Positions 41,468 through 51,258 of a DNA stretch of 64,000 nt are shown in pieces; positions within the stretch are counted from its first letter, which is position 1; each line of letters opens with the position of its first letter. The DNA comes from Clostridiales bacterium (GTDB taxonomy: Bacteria > Bacillota > Clostridia > Saccharofermentanales > Saccharofermentanaceae), in NCBI GenBank assembly GCA_017510605.1, contig JAFWMQ010000012.1:1-64000 (forward strand), written 5' to 3'. Below the pieces are notes generated by a model. The model did no database searches and was not told the DNA's origin. It saw nothing but the letters and a program-made list of their open reading frames with translations. The translations under genes and the position numbers were made by a program.

Positions 41468-41560
41468 ATATCCTCTTCAACTGTTCAAAAAAGCGTTAAT
41501 AATTCTTAACCCCAATAATACTTTTCTCTGATAATATAATCCTATGAGAGGAGTATTATT

Positions 41561-43468
41561 ATGGCCAAAAAGAAGATAGCAATGTTTTCAACGGGTTGGT
41601 GCGCAGAGATCCTGAGCCAGTTTTTGGCAGGGATGACTGAAGCCTTAAGCCGTGAGAACGCTGATATCTTCTTATTTCTTTGTTACCCGATCTATTTTGA
41701 TACCCAGGCTATGAAGCAGGGAGAGATGAATATTTTCAATCTTCCCGATCTTCATGATTTTGACGGAACGGTAATTTTCGGAAGCGGTCTGGATTATAAG
41801 GACACGGTGGACATGATAATAGCCCGCAGCCAGGAAGCCGGCATCCCTGTTGTTATGCAGGGCTCGAAAAGAGATGACACTATCTTCGTCGGTTCGGATA
41901 ATTATCAGGCAACAAAGGATATGTGTGAGCACCTGACGAAGGAGCACGGCGTAAAGACGATCTCCTTCCTGGCCGGCACAAAAGACTCTTACGATTCTGA
42001 ATTAAGGCTGAAGGCATTACGCGATTACCTTAAAGATAACGGCCGCGAGAATGACCTTCAGGAAGTCTTCTATACAAATTGGGAGAACGCAGTCGTTACA
42101 AGACACGTAAACGAGATCTGCACCTCGGGAGAAAAGCTTCCTGACGCAATTATCTGTGCCAATGACGGAATCGCGATGGAAACATGCGTTACTCTCAGCA
42201 ATAACGGAATTGAAGTGCCGCGCGATGTTCTTGTTACCGGATATGATTTTCTTGATATCAGCAAGGTCTTTGATCCTTCCATTGCATCCGTTGACCAGTG
42301 CTTTGACAAGATGGGTGCTGCAGCCGTAAAGCTTTTGAATGATCATCTGAACGGTGAAACCGTCAAAGACGGCGAGGTCATTCCCTGTAAGTTTGTACCG
42401 GGTGAGAGCTGCAACTGCTACGAATACAGAGACAGTGATAAGGAAAGAAGGACCGCAGGACGCAATGCTTACTTCAAGCGCTCCGTGACGACATACTTCA
42501 ACAGAAAGCTCGACCTTATTGATAACACGGTTTTGTCGTGCATGACATATCAGGATCTGAAGCAGAAACTTAACAAACTTCTGACTGACAATCATGATTA
42601 CGAAGGTGATTCGTTCCACATTATCATGGAACCGAATTTTGCTCTTTCCATTTACGATCCCAATATCAAACTGAACACCGACAGATACAGTAAGAATATG
42701 GAGATCATTTATTCAATGGAAGACGGTGAGATCTGTAATGACGATCTGTTTTTATCACGGAATCTTGTACCCGGATACAAGAGCGAAGGAGCAAATCATT
42801 TATATGTTTTCATGCCTCTTCATGAAGCTGATTCCGCCTTCGGTTATGTTGTCTTCAGAGACTGCCTGGATAAGTTTGAGAACCGTTTCCTCCATACATA
42901 TTACAACCGTATGGGGTTGGTTTTCGATAAGTTCAGGCATGCCCTTACATTAGATCTCATTAACAAGAGACTGATGGATCTGATGAAGCGTGATGCGCTT
43001 ACCAATGTAAATAACAGAATGGCTTATGATGACAAACAGAAGTATCTTCAGGCGCAGATCAATTCCGAGCCTGATCTGAAGTTTGCCATAGCGATGTTCG
43101 ATGTCAATAATCTGAAGCTGATCAACGACACCGAAGGCCACGAGAGCGGCGACGCTTATCTGATCAGGGCGTGCCACCTGATCTGCAATGTGTTCAAGCA
43201 CAGCCCGGTCTACAGAATGGGCGGAGATGAGTTCGCGGCCGTCCTTTGCGGTGAGGATTATGATAATCACGAAGCCCTCAGACAGAAGTTCGACGAATTG
43301 CTGAGTCCTTATTCCGATACTATGCCTCTGCCTCCAGATTACGTATCAGTTGCGTGCGGAATCTCTGTTTTCAATCCTGACACCGATTCAACTGTTACCG
43401 ATGTAATCAGACGTGCCGATGAGGCAATGTACAAAGACAAGTCCGCGAAAAAAACGCGAAGCAAGTGA
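41561..43468 (+). CDS. Diguanylate cyclase with sugar-binding-protein-like sensor
   Basis: A 635-residue cytoplasmic protein. Residues ~5-290 are a LacI/periplasmic-binding-type sensor without the LacI helix-turn-helix (IAMFSTGWCAEILSQFLAGM, DGTVIFGSGLD, VGSDNYQATKDM, DAIICANDGIAM, VTGYDFLDIS). A linker/GAF-like stretch (~310-460) follows, then a GGDEF domain with RDALTNVNNRMAYDD and YRMGGDEFAAVLCG. The active site is intact, so it should make c-di-GMP in response to a small ligand, possibly a sugar. The EAL protein at 27643 is the likely counterpart. GAGAGGAG gives the ribosome site and TATAAT at 41535-41540 the -10. Confidence 0.9.
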   Translation: MAKKKIAMFSTGWCAEILSQFLAGMTEALSRENADIFLFLCYPIYFDTQAMKQGEMNIFNLPDLHDFDGTVIFGSGLDYKDTVDMIIARSQEAGIPVVMQGSKRDDTIFVGSDNYQATKDMCEHLTKEHGVKTISFLAGTKDSYDSELRLKALRDYLKDNGRENDLQEVFYTNWENAVVTRHVNEICTSGEKLPDAIICANDGIAMETCVTLSNNGIEVPRDVLVTGYDFLDISKVFDPSIASVDQCFDKMGAAAVKLLNDHLNGETVKDGEVIPCKFVPGESCNCYEYRDSDKERRTAGRNAYFKRSVTTYFNRKLDLIDNTVLSCMTYQDLKQKLNKLLTDNHDYEGDSFHIIMEPNFALSIYDPNIKLNTDRYSKNMEIIYSMEDGEICNDDLFLSRNLVPGYKSEGANHLYVFMPLHEADSAFGYVVFRDCLDKFENRFLHTYYNRMGLVFDKFRHALTLDLINKRLMDLMKRDALTNVNNRMAYDDKQKYLQAQINSEPDLKFAIAMFDVNNLKLINDTEGHESGDAYLIRACHLICNVFKHSPVYRMGGDEFAAVLCGEDYDNHEALRQKFDELLSPYSDTMPLPPDYVSVACGISVFNPDTDSTVTDVIRRADEAMYKDKSAKKTRSK

Positions 43469-43931
43469 TTACAGCATTTGTGTTCGGCAGGTGTAACTGA
43501 GATCAGCGACCTTCCCTGCAAGGCATAACTGTAATTTTCGAAATTGCTCATTTAAGTTAACATTTCGGGCATTTTGGGGTTTGGTGTCTGGAATCAGTTG
43601 TGAAGGCGGTTTTACGACAACATTTTAAAAGGCATGGTGTCGGGATTCAGGCATAAAGCCATTTTTACGACATCTTTTTCGTGCATTTGTTGTCGGAATT
43701 TGGTCAGAATAAATGTTTTCCGACACCATTTCAATGCAATTTTCCTGTAATTAGTGTCGGATTTTGTCAATTCTTCATTTTTCCGACACTACCACTGCGA
43801 TTTTGTTGGTCAAGATTGCGTAATAACCAAGTTTTACGACACTATTGCAGTGATTTTGGTGGTCTAAAATGCGTGAATTCATGTTTCACGACACCCACCT
43901 GAAGCACTACCGCGAACAGACACCCGCATGT
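43469..43931. other. Gene-free region with repeat array
   Basis: No gene supported; short frames are repeat artefacts. Most of the region is the GTGTCGG repeat array. Confidence 0.55.
43581..43896. repeat. Intergenic GTGTCGG repeat array, locus 2
   Basis: At least six diverged units of about 40-65 bases. The first four run from GGTGTCTGG, GGTGTCGGG, GTTGTCGGA and AGTGTCGGA to TTTTACGACAA, TTTTACGACAT, TTTTCCGACAC and TTTTCCGACAC. The last two units have the form TGCGATTTTGTTGGTC... and TGCAGTGATTTTGGTGGTC... ending TTACGACAC and TTCACGACAC. They match the units at 25916-26070. Confidence 0.75.
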
Positions 43932-45308
43932 CTATTCGAGTTCTATCTTCTCTTTCTTATCCACAACGGATTTCCCGACCCATTTCTTCTTGTACCAGTA
44001 GTACATGACGATCAGCCCGCGGATGCATTCGTCTGTGGCGGTTCCTGCGAAGATGCCGGCGACGCCGACGCCGAGCGCAACACCGACAATATAGCCGGTC
44101 GTAAGACCCAATCCCCAGTTGCAGAGAAGACCCATGATGAGAGGGAAAACGTATGCGCCCGCTGCTTTCAGGCTGCTGACGAATGTCATGTTGAGACAGC
44201 GTCCTGTCTCGACGAAGATGTCGACGATCATGATCATCTGCCCCAAAGCGATTATGTTCTGGTTGTCGGTAAAGAGCTGCAGGGTGTATCTGCTTAGAAG
44301 CGCATTGACCGAAGCTAACGCGATCGTGATCGGCATGGAAGTACGTAGAGTCTTGAATACTCTCTTGTATGCTTCCTCATTTTTGCCGGCACCTACGAGA
44401 TGGCCTGTGATTATCTGCGTTGACATTGCGCAGGCGTTCGAAAAGATCATCGCAAAAGCGATAAGCGTTGTGCAGTAAGCCCTCGCATTTACCGAATCAT
44501 TTCCCATTGCATTTACAAATGAGAGAAGCGTCGTCTGGTAAAGATTGTAAGTAAGGTTCTCGCCGGCAGTAGGCAGACCGATCTTTATCATCTTGCCGAG
44601 CAGCCTTCCGGGGAAGGGTTTCAGATAGCGCAGGGAGATCTTACCGATCTTCTTAACGAAGAAGAAGATAAAGACTGCTACAACTGCAATGGCTCTTGAA
44701 GCAACTGTTGATATCGCAACTCCGGCAACACCCATGTTCAGAGGTGCCAGAGGTCCGTACAAGAAGAGATAGTTGCCGCCGATGTTGACTACGTTGATCC
44801 CTAAAGTGATGTACATGCCGATCTTCGGATAGCCGTTGCACCTCAGGATCTGGAGCATAACCATATAGACCGCCATCAGGAAACCGCCGCCTCCGACGAT
44901 ATAGATGTAGAGCATCGAGAGGGGACGCATCTCGTCCGATGCGTGTAGGAAATCCATTATCAGGGGATTTGCCGCGCAGAAAGCACCGCTTAATATGATG
45001 CCCAGGACCAGGTTTACGGCGATCGCGAGCGTATAGATCATGTTCATCTTGTCGTATTGTTTGGCGCCGAGATACTGGGCGACGACTACGCTCGTTGCCG
45101 TTGCAATGACATTGAAAAGGATGTTCATCATGAACATGATGGTATTTGCGTTACCGACTGCACCGACCGCGAACTCATCGTAGTGGCTCAACATGAGAGT
45201 ATCGACGTTGTTTACCATCGTGGTCAGGAAAAGCTCAAGAAACATCGGCCCTGCCAGAATCAGCAGCGGCGTTTTCTCATCAATGATGACTGTATTTCTC
45301 TTGCCCAT
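43932..45308 (-). CDS. MATE-family efflux pump
   Basis: A membrane protein of about 458 residues with twelve helices and the MATE duplication: TPLLILAGPMFLELFLTTMVNNVDTLML at the start, FNVIATATSVVVAQYLGA (helix 2-3 region), IGLPTAGENLTYNLYQTTLLS for the second half. ATG 45308 is used; an in-frame TTG at 45335 would add nine residues, and neither start has a strong ribosome site. Such pumps export drugs or metabolites with Na+ or H+. No regulator is adjacent. Confidence 0.88.
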   Translation of the reverse strand: MGKRNTVIIDEKTPLLILAGPMFLELFLTTMVNNVDTLMLSHYDEFAVGAVGNANTIMFMMNILFNVIATATSVVVAQYLGAKQYDKMNMIYTLAIAVNLVLGIILSGAFCAANPLIMDFLHASDEMRPLSMLYIYIVGGGGFLMAVYMVMLQILRCNGYPKIGMYITLGINVVNIGGNYLFLYGPLAPLNMGVAGVAISTVASRAIAVVAVFIFFFVKKIGKISLRYLKPFPGRLLGKMIKIGLPTAGENLTYNLYQTTLLSFVNAMGNDSVNARAYCTTLIAFAMIFSNACAMSTQIITGHLVGAGKNEEAYKRVFKTLRTSMPITIALASVNALLSRYTLQLFTDNQNIIALGQMIMIVDIFVETGRCLNMTFVSSLKAAGAYVFPLIMGLLCNWGLGLTTGYIVGVALGVGVAGIFAGTATDECIRGLIVMYYWYKKKWVGKSVVDKKEKIELE

Positions 45309-45427
45309 TGACCGTTTCTTTGAATCCTTCAGCAATCCCGTTTTCTGTAATAACGAGATTCAATGATACTACACGGCCGGAATAAGTATATTAAAATGCG
45401 GCAGATTATTTACGAAAACATTTATTA

Positions 45428-46444
45428 TCAGGACGGACAGTAATTACTATTGCTGTAGTCTGCTATAGCCAATACGCAGATCAGGGCAGCCACCTCTTCA
45501 GCAACGATCATGGCGATGGAGCTGTTGATGGCAGTGCCGTTAACTGCATATTCGTAAATTGGATCTTTCTTGTCCGAGATGATCTCTGAGACAAGCATGG
45601 CCGCAAACATAAGGCGTGTTCTGTTCTCGAGAGACAATGAGCCGAAGCCTTTGTTCTTCTTCATCTCCTCTGCAACTTCGATGATGGTGTCAACGAGTTC
45701 ACCGGTAGGAACATCAAGGCCGATGAGCGCTCCAATAGATGCGAATTCGTAGTATGAGCCGTATTTCATCTTGCGCTCTTTGAAGGCGTCGAAAATAACT
45801 GCTGCCTTGTCGCACTTCTCGGTGAGGTCTCCGTCAGAAAGGATGATGAGCTCGCAAAGGCTCTGGATAGAATTGGAATCGGCACTGATCTTGAGGGTCT
45901 TCTTGATATATGTGTAACATTGTTCCATTTCGCTGATTATCGTGTCGATATCCTTATCAGTCATGGCCAAAAGGATAGTGAAGGTAATATCATACTCGTC
46001 TGCGAGGATCGGGTGTTCTTTCTTCATGCGGGCAAGGATATCCCAGGATTTGGCAATGATCCTGTCAGCATCGCTCTTCTTGCCGAGATCGACGATCGTC
46101 ATGGCAGCAAGGATGAATGAATAATATTCTATGACCCGTTTGCCGAGGATCTTGTTATAGACTTCAAGCACGTCGTCGATATAGCCTTCCGGGTTGTTGG
46201 CAAGAGACATTTTCGTAATTACGACCATCTCCATGTTGTCTCTTAATGATGAGAAAATACTTGCTTTTGTTGCAAGGATCTTTCTGGATTCCTTGATCTT
46301 CTCGATGTCGGCAACCTTATCATTTCCTGTCAGCAAAAGGCTGGATATCAGGTGGTTAAGGCCGTATTCAAAGGTAAACGCCTTCTCGAGCATCTGCTTA
46401 TTCTCAACGAACAGTTCCAGTTTCTTCTCAAGTTCAGAATTCAT
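45428..46444 (-). CDS. DUF4003-like protein
   Basis: A 338-residue soluble, almost fully helical protein: LELFVENKQMLEKAF, LISSLLLTGNDKVADI, SLENRTRLMFAAMLVSE, and a small hydrophobic C-terminus. This agrees with my memory of DUF4003, found in Firmicutes without known function. GGGGGAGATCACT precedes the ATG. It diverges from the HAD hydrolase gene at 46591. Confidence 0.7.
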   Translation of the reverse strand: MNSELEKKLELFVENKQMLEKAFTFEYGLNHLISSLLLTGNDKVADIEKIKESRKILATKASIFSSLRDNMEMVVITKMSLANNPEGYIDDVLEVYNKILGKRVIEYYSFILAAMTIVDLGKKSDADRIIAKSWDILARMKKEHPILADEYDITFTILLAMTDKDIDTIISEMEQCYTYIKKTLKISADSNSIQSLCELIILSDGDLTEKCDKAAVIFDAFKERKMKYGSYYEFASIGALIGLDVPTGELVDTIIEVAEEMKKNKGFGSLSLENRTRLMFAAMLVSEIISDKKDPIYEYAVNGTAINSSIAMIVAEEVAALICVLAIADYSNSNYCPS

Positions 46445-46590
46445 AGTGATCTCCCCCGGTTAGTCAGAATAGTGATTTATTGAGCACCACGAATATACTA
46501 TCATTTTCGGAGGGCAACATGATAGTTATCTGTTCAGTAGTATAATTAAAAGCCGGATAAACAATAAGAATGAATGCACAGGGGGATAAT

Positions 46591-47187
46591 ATGATCAAAA
46601 ACGTAGTACTCGACATGGGAAATGTCCTTTTGGATTACAATCCTGAGTTTGTGCTCAATATGTTCTGCTCTTCTGAAGAGGAGAAGAGAGTGATCGATAA
46701 AGAGCTGTTTAACGGTCCCGAGTGGAAGCTGGGCGACAGAGGGGATATTAAAGATAAAGACCGCTACGACATAGTAAAGGCCAGGGTTCCCGAGGAATAC
46801 CATGCGGCATTGAAGAATTGCGCGGACAGATGGGATGTCTGCATGACGCCTCTGGAAGGAGCCGGGGAATTCTGCGAGAGTGTAAAGAAGAATGGGTACG
46901 GGATATATGTTTTGTCGAATGCAAGTGATCTGTTCTATACATATTTCCCCAAGTTCAAACCGTTGGATTTTTTCGACGGCGTGTTTGTCTCATCGGATTA
47001 TCTTATGCTTAAGCCGGACGTTAAGATCTATGAGACATTTCTGGATAAATACGGATTAAAAGCTGATGAGTGCCTGTTTATCGATGACAGAGAAGACAAT
47101 GTTGAAGGCGCGCGGAAAGCAGGAATGAACACTTTCCGCTTCATGGGCGATTACGATGCGGTAATCAGTTATTTGGCAGCGCAGTAA
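46591..47187 (+). CDS. HAD-superfamily hydrolase (class IA)
   Basis: A 198-residue protein; ATG 46591 has AGGGGGATA upstream and is preferred to 46570. HAD motifs: VVLDMGNVLLDYN (the second Asp is replaced by Asn in DMGN, as in a known subgroup close to epoxide-hydrolase N-terminal phosphatases), YVLSNASDLF (motif II), LKPDVKIYETFL (motif III Lys) and LFIDDREDNVEGA (motif IV). Probably a sugar- or nucleotide-phosphate phosphatase. Confidence 0.88.
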   Translation: MIKNVVLDMGNVLLDYNPEFVLNMFCSSEEEKRVIDKELFNGPEWKLGDRGDIKDKDRYDIVKARVPEEYHAALKNCADRWDVCMTPLEGAGEFCESVKKNGYGIYVLSNASDLFYTYFPKFKPLDFFDGVFVSSDYLMLKPDVKIYETFLDKYGLKADECLFIDDREDNVEGARKAGMNTFRFMGDYDAVISYLAAQ

Positions 47188-47265
47188 ACAAAGATGGTAT
47201 AATTGAAAATTGGGATAGAGAGTATTTATTTTGCTCGGCAATTAATGGAATAAGGAGGGATAACT

Positions 47266-48327
47266 ATGCCACATTCATCAGGAGGCGGATCACACAGCGG
47301 CGGAAGCCACAGTTCTCACAGCAGTAGCAGCAGCTATCACTCAAGCAGTGGTGGCGGAAGCAGCGGCGGAGACATTTTTCCCAGCAACAGAAGAGTTTCC
47401 AGTCAGCCGTTTAAGGGCTGTTCAAGGTACCTTTACTATAAGGACAACCAACCGCATTTCGTATATTCCAATTACGATGTGCGCAAAAGGAGCATGGGCA
47501 ATTTTATTGCCGGAATAATCATCAGCGCCTTGTTCTTCCTGCCGGTAGTGATCATAGGAATTGTGACGATGTGTATGTCCTATGAGGTTCCAAAGAGGCT
47601 GACATATTTTAATAACAAGAAGCCGGATATCGTTATAGAAGACAATCTGGGAGTTTTTGAGGACAAGAAGAAACTGAAAGACTCGATGAAACAGTTCTAC
47701 CAGGAGACCGGTATCGTTCCTGCTGTCATCACGGTCAGGAATGAAGACTGGAACGAAGATTACGTCAATCTCGAGAAATACGCTTACGATGTTTATGTCA
47801 ACCGTTTCAGTGATGAAGCGCACTGGCTGATCGTTTACTCCTCAGCGACAAAAGACAATGGCTTTGACGACTGGTACTGGGAAGGAATGCAGGGAGACAA
47901 GACTGATCCGATCATAACGGGGAAGCTTGCCGACAGATTCACCGAATCACTTCAGACAAGGCTTCTCCAGCGCTCGAAGTATTCTGTCGAGGATGCAATA
48001 GCTGTGACCTTCGGTGAATACTCATCCAAGATGATGCAGCCGAGGCTTGATGCATCCAAATTGATACTGGGACTGCTTCTGTTTACTATTTTCAGCGGAC
48101 TGATCGTCTTTGTCCTTACAGGACCATACAAGCCCGGAAAAGTGCCTGAAGAGTATAAGAATGCCAAGCCCTGCAATCTTACCAAGGTTTTCCAGGAACC
48201 GTGCAACTTCTGCGGCGGTATCTATATCATCGGAATGCATACGACCTGTCCGCACTGCGGCGCGGCACTTCCTGCACATCACTACATAAAAGATGAGCAG
48301 GGAAATGTTGTGGAACTGATGACTTAA
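47266..48327 (+). CDS. Ser/Gly/His-rich TPM-like membrane protein with zinc ribbon
   Basis: A 353-residue protein. A low-complexity N-terminus of Ser, Gly and His (~3-38), a membrane helix (~80-103), an extracellular or cytoplasmic domain (~115-250: VIEDNLGVFEDKKKLKDSM, AHWLIVYSSATKD, DWYWEGMQGDKT) similar in layout to TPM domains, another helix (~263-285), and a C-terminal zinc ribbon CNFCGGIYIIGMHTTCPHCG. A close paralogue is at 61152 in the same orientation. Ribosome site AAGGAGG. The zinc ribbon and Ser/Gly tail suggest a membrane scaffold or chaperone; function unknown. Confidence 0.75.
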   Translation: MPHSSGGGSHSGGSHSSHSSSSSYHSSSGGGSSGGDIFPSNRRVSSQPFKGCSRYLYYKDNQPHFVYSNYDVRKRSMGNFIAGIIISALFFLPVVIIGIVTMCMSYEVPKRLTYFNNKKPDIVIEDNLGVFEDKKKLKDSMKQFYQETGIVPAVITVRNEDWNEDYVNLEKYAYDVYVNRFSDEAHWLIVYSSATKDNGFDDWYWEGMQGDKTDPIITGKLADRFTESLQTRLLQRSKYSVEDAIAVTFGEYSSKMMQPRLDASKLILGLLLFTIFSGLIVFVLTGPYKPGKVPEEYKNAKPCNLTKVFQEPCNFCGGIYIIGMHTTCPHCGAALPAHHYIKDEQGNVVELMT

Positions 48328-48334
48328 AGATGAT

Positions 48335-49180
48335 ATGAATCTAATCGAGATAAAAGACATCAATGCGCCTGAGCTGGATATTTTTGCAAGGACTACCGAG
48401 AACCAGTTAAGGAGTATCGCAGCTCCTGAACCGGGTATATTTCTTGCGGAGACCGGAAGCGTTATCCTCCGCGCGCTGGAAGCCGGATATGAGCCTCTCT
48501 CGATGCTCGTGGAGAACAGCCGTCTGGAAGTTGAGGCAGGCCCGGTTTTCGAGGCGGTCGAAAAGTATTGCGGCAAGGAAAAACTTGATTCCATCCCCGT
48601 ATATGCCGCTGAGCAGGAGGTAGTTGTTAACCTTATCGGCTACCATCTTGTGCGCGGTTTGTGGATGGCTTTCCGCAGAAAACCGGAGACCTCCGTGGAA
48701 GATTTCTGTAAGGACAAAAGGCGCGTTGCGGTCTTATTCGATGTTGTCAATCCTGTGAATGTGGGCGCGATCATAAGATCGGCTGCCGCTCTCGGAATGG
48801 ACGGAGTTCTTCTTACGCACCCTTCGGTTGATCCGCTCACAAGGCGCACCGCAAGAGTCAGCATGGGAACTGTCTTTCAGATTCCGTGGGCGAGAGCGAC
48901 AAAGGATGAATCGGAAGGACTGAATCTGATAGACATCCTCCGCTCAAACGGGTTTAAGACCGTTGCCATGGCTCTTACTCCGGATTCGACCAGCGTTGAT
49001 AATGATGAGATCCGTTCCAATGAGAAGCTTGCCGTTATCCTCGGTACCGAGGGAACAGGTCTTCCGGGGCAGGTCATTGACACATGCGATTACCGTGTCA
49101 TGATACCAATGTATCACGGCGTGGATTCTTTGAATGTCGCTGCAGCCAGCGCGATCAGTTTTTGGGAATTGATGAAATAG
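48335..49180 (+). CDS. TrmH/SpoU-family RNA 2'-O-methyltransferase
   Basis: A 281-residue protein. The N-terminal substrate-binding part (~1-120) is followed by the SPOUT domain with VNPVNVGAIIRSAAALGMDG (motif 1 Asn/Arg), LAVILGTEGTGLP (motif 2) and VMIPMYHGVDSLNVAAA (motif 3). These enzymes methylate ribose in tRNA or rRNA with SAM. It follows the TPM-like gene by seven bases, so the genes are probably cotranscribed. Substrate position not predictable. Confidence 0.92.
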   Translation: MNLIEIKDINAPELDIFARTTENQLRSIAAPEPGIFLAETGSVILRALEAGYEPLSMLVENSRLEVEAGPVFEAVEKYCGKEKLDSIPVYAAEQEVVVNLIGYHLVRGLWMAFRRKPETSVEDFCKDKRRVAVLFDVVNPVNVGAIIRSAAALGMDGVLLTHPSVDPLTRRTARVSMGTVFQIPWARATKDESEGLNLIDILRSNGFKTVAMALTPDSTSVDNDEIRSNEKLAVILGTEGTGLPGQVIDTCDYRVMIPMYHGVDSLNVAAASAISFWELMK

Positions 49181-49204
49181 CATCAGTGATGTAAGGTACA
49201 TATT

Positions 49205-50335
49205 ATGAATATACGCAAACTAACAACATATGCACTTATCGCGTCGGTGGCGGTTACGATGCTGTCAGGATGCAACAAAGATACAGCTGATACCCCGGCC
49301 GAATCAACTATTGAGTCTTCTTTGACGGAGACGACTGAGAGTGTTCCTGAGACGACAGCGAAAAAAATATATACTGCGGAAGAATACAAAGCTGCAGGTA
49401 TAAATGAACTCAATTCCGTTCCGATCCTTATGTATCACAGGATCTACGGAATGACAAACGCCGAGACTTCATATACCGGAGGCAATGTCGATAAAGACGG
49501 ATATAACCGTACATCCGAAGCTTTCGAAGCAGATCTCAGGATGTACTATCAGCAGGGTTACCGCATGATGAGACTGACGGATTATGTTGACGGAAACATC
49601 GATGTGGAATTCGGATACAGTCCTCTGATCCTGACATTTGATGACGGTATCAGGGATGTTGTGGTTCAGGGATGGAACACTGACGGGACTCCGATCTTTG
49701 ACCCTACGTGTGCTATCGCGATCCTTGAGAAGATCAAGGCTGAGTATCCCGACTATAATGTAACGGCAACGTTTTTCCTTTATTCGATCCTTTTCGAGAA
49801 CGGGGAAGAAAACGATTACAAAGTAATTAAGTGGCTGGTCGATAACGGTTACGATATCGGCAATCACACGCTTGACCATACAAAGCTCGGCGGGTGCGAA
49901 CCTGAAGAGATCGAGAAGCAGGTCGGTGCCATGTACAAAAAGCTCGATCAGATCATACCAGGACAATACGTCAACATCATTGCTCTCCCTTACGGTTCTC
50001 CTGAATCAATGAGCGAGGACAGTCCCCAGTACAGCAAGATCTTCTCGGGAACATATGAGGGCTTCACATATACGACCAAGGCGGCGCTTCTGTGCGCATG
50101 GACAAGATCTTATTCGCCTTTTGTAAGAGACTACAACCGCACCGCAATAAGAAGGATCCGTGCTTACGATAACGGCGGAGACGACTGGGACATCGCGATG
50201 AACTTTGAACAGCTAAATAACGGGAAAAGATATATTTCCGACGGAGATCCGGATACGATAGTTTTTCCCGCTTCTGATAACGACAGCGGTGACTGGCTCA
50301 AGACCACATACGGTCATCAGGTAATAACATACTGA
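49205..50335 (+). CDS. Lipoprotein polysaccharide deacetylase
   Basis: A 376-residue lipoprotein with lipobox LSGC at ~20-23 and a Thr/Ser/Glu linker. The NodB-like domain has PILMYHRIYGM, LILTFDDGIRDVV (Asp pair), TATFFLYSILF and DIGNHTLDHTKLGG (metal His pair). ALPYGSP lacks part of the usual motif. It probably acts on a wall or capsular sugar at the cell surface. The insertion with DGTPIFDPT near the active site is unlike the deacetylase at 26286. Another lipoprotein gene follows after 33 bases. Confidence 0.85.
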   Translation: MNIRKLTTYALIASVAVTMLSGCNKDTADTPAESTIESSLTETTESVPETTAKKIYTAEEYKAAGINELNSVPILMYHRIYGMTNAETSYTGGNVDKDGYNRTSEAFEADLRMYYQQGYRMMRLTDYVDGNIDVEFGYSPLILTFDDGIRDVVVQGWNTDGTPIFDPTCAIAILEKIKAEYPDYNVTATFFLYSILFENGEENDYKVIKWLVDNGYDIGNHTLDHTKLGGCEPEEIEKQVGAMYKKLDQIIPGQYVNIIALPYGSPESMSEDSPQYSKIFSGTYEGFTYTTKAALLCAWTRSYSPFVRDYNRTAIRRIRAYDNGGDDWDIAMNFEQLNNGKRYISDGDPDTIVFPASDNDSGDWLKTTYGHQVITY

Positions 50336-50368
50336 CGGTAAATTATTAAAATCTCAGGGGGTAATGAA

Positions 50369-51169
50369 ATGAAAAGGAAAATCACAAAAACCATCATCTC
50401 TTCGGTTTTGATCATGTCCATGCTTACGGGATGTTCTTCACTTCCGGCAAGCTTGTCAGCAACGACGACGGAAAGCACGGAGCCGGCCGTAAGGTGGGCA
50501 GATGAGATGGGCGTAGTTTCAACTGATAAACGCGAATTCAATATGCCGGGTTTCCCTTATTACATGTCTGATGACAGAAAGAGTCACTACACCGAGATCT
50601 ATCCGATATCTGCGGACATGAAATATAAGATCGTATCGGCAGAAGCTTCAGAACCTGATAAATACGGTCAGGTACATTACACGATAAAGTACGATTACAA
50701 TGTCGAATTGTGGGTTAATGACGAGGATTCGCAGAAAGCAGAAGATGCAGGATTTCCCAAGGTAAACGCGCTTCTCCTTTTCTTCAATGTCGTGGATTCG
50801 AATACCGGTCTTGTTCCTAACTGCAAAGATTCGAACGGCATGCACAAGAACCTTGCCCTGACGGAAACGGAATGGGAAGGCAAGAAATTCACGATCGGCT
50901 GGTCCATGGAGGGCGAGAATTCGTGGGGCGACTGGATCACTATCGAAAACGATGACGGCACCACATCTTCCTCGATCACGGTACACCGTAATGCGACGCT
51001 GCATGTTTATGCTCCTGAAGGTTACGACGGGCTTTATATATTCATCAACAAGAACGGCGACACCGAATTTGACGACACCAGATATGCCGAGAAAGATGCG
51101 CATCAGTGGGGCGAAGATGAAGGCAATGTCTCGGATTATTATTTCATCAAGGTTACCGATCTGCTCTGA
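50369..51169 (+). CDS. Lipoprotein of unknown function
   Basis: A 266-residue lipoprotein with lipobox LTGC at ~19-22 and a short Thr/Ser-rich linker (TTTESTEP). The rest is probably a beta-sandwich: KYKIVSAEASEPD, VHYTIKYDYNVELWV and an acidic C-terminus. A CAGGGGG site precedes the ATG. It may form an operon with the deacetylase upstream. No family recognised. Confidence 0.7.
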   Translation: MKRKITKTIISSVLIMSMLTGCSSLPASLSATTTESTEPAVRWADEMGVVSTDKREFNMPGFPYYMSDDRKSHYTEIYPISADMKYKIVSAEASEPDKYGQVHYTIKYDYNVELWVNDEDSQKAEDAGFPKVNALLLFFNVVDSNTGLVPNCKDSNGMHKNLALTETEWEGKKFTIGWSMEGENSWGDWITIENDDGTTSSSITVHRNATLHVYAPEGYDGLYIFINKNGDTEFDDTRYAEKDAHQWGEDEGNVSDYYFIKVTDLL

Positions 51170-51258
51170 TAAAACGTTTCCGGATTCATACTGAGCTTCT
51201 TCGTTTTTCCTTCTGATTATGTTATTCTATGCTCTCATAGGATAATCAGAGGAATTAT

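Noticed and set aside
43581..43896. CRISPR array
   Set aside because: The units vary in length and sequence and are separated irregularly. No cas genes are near.
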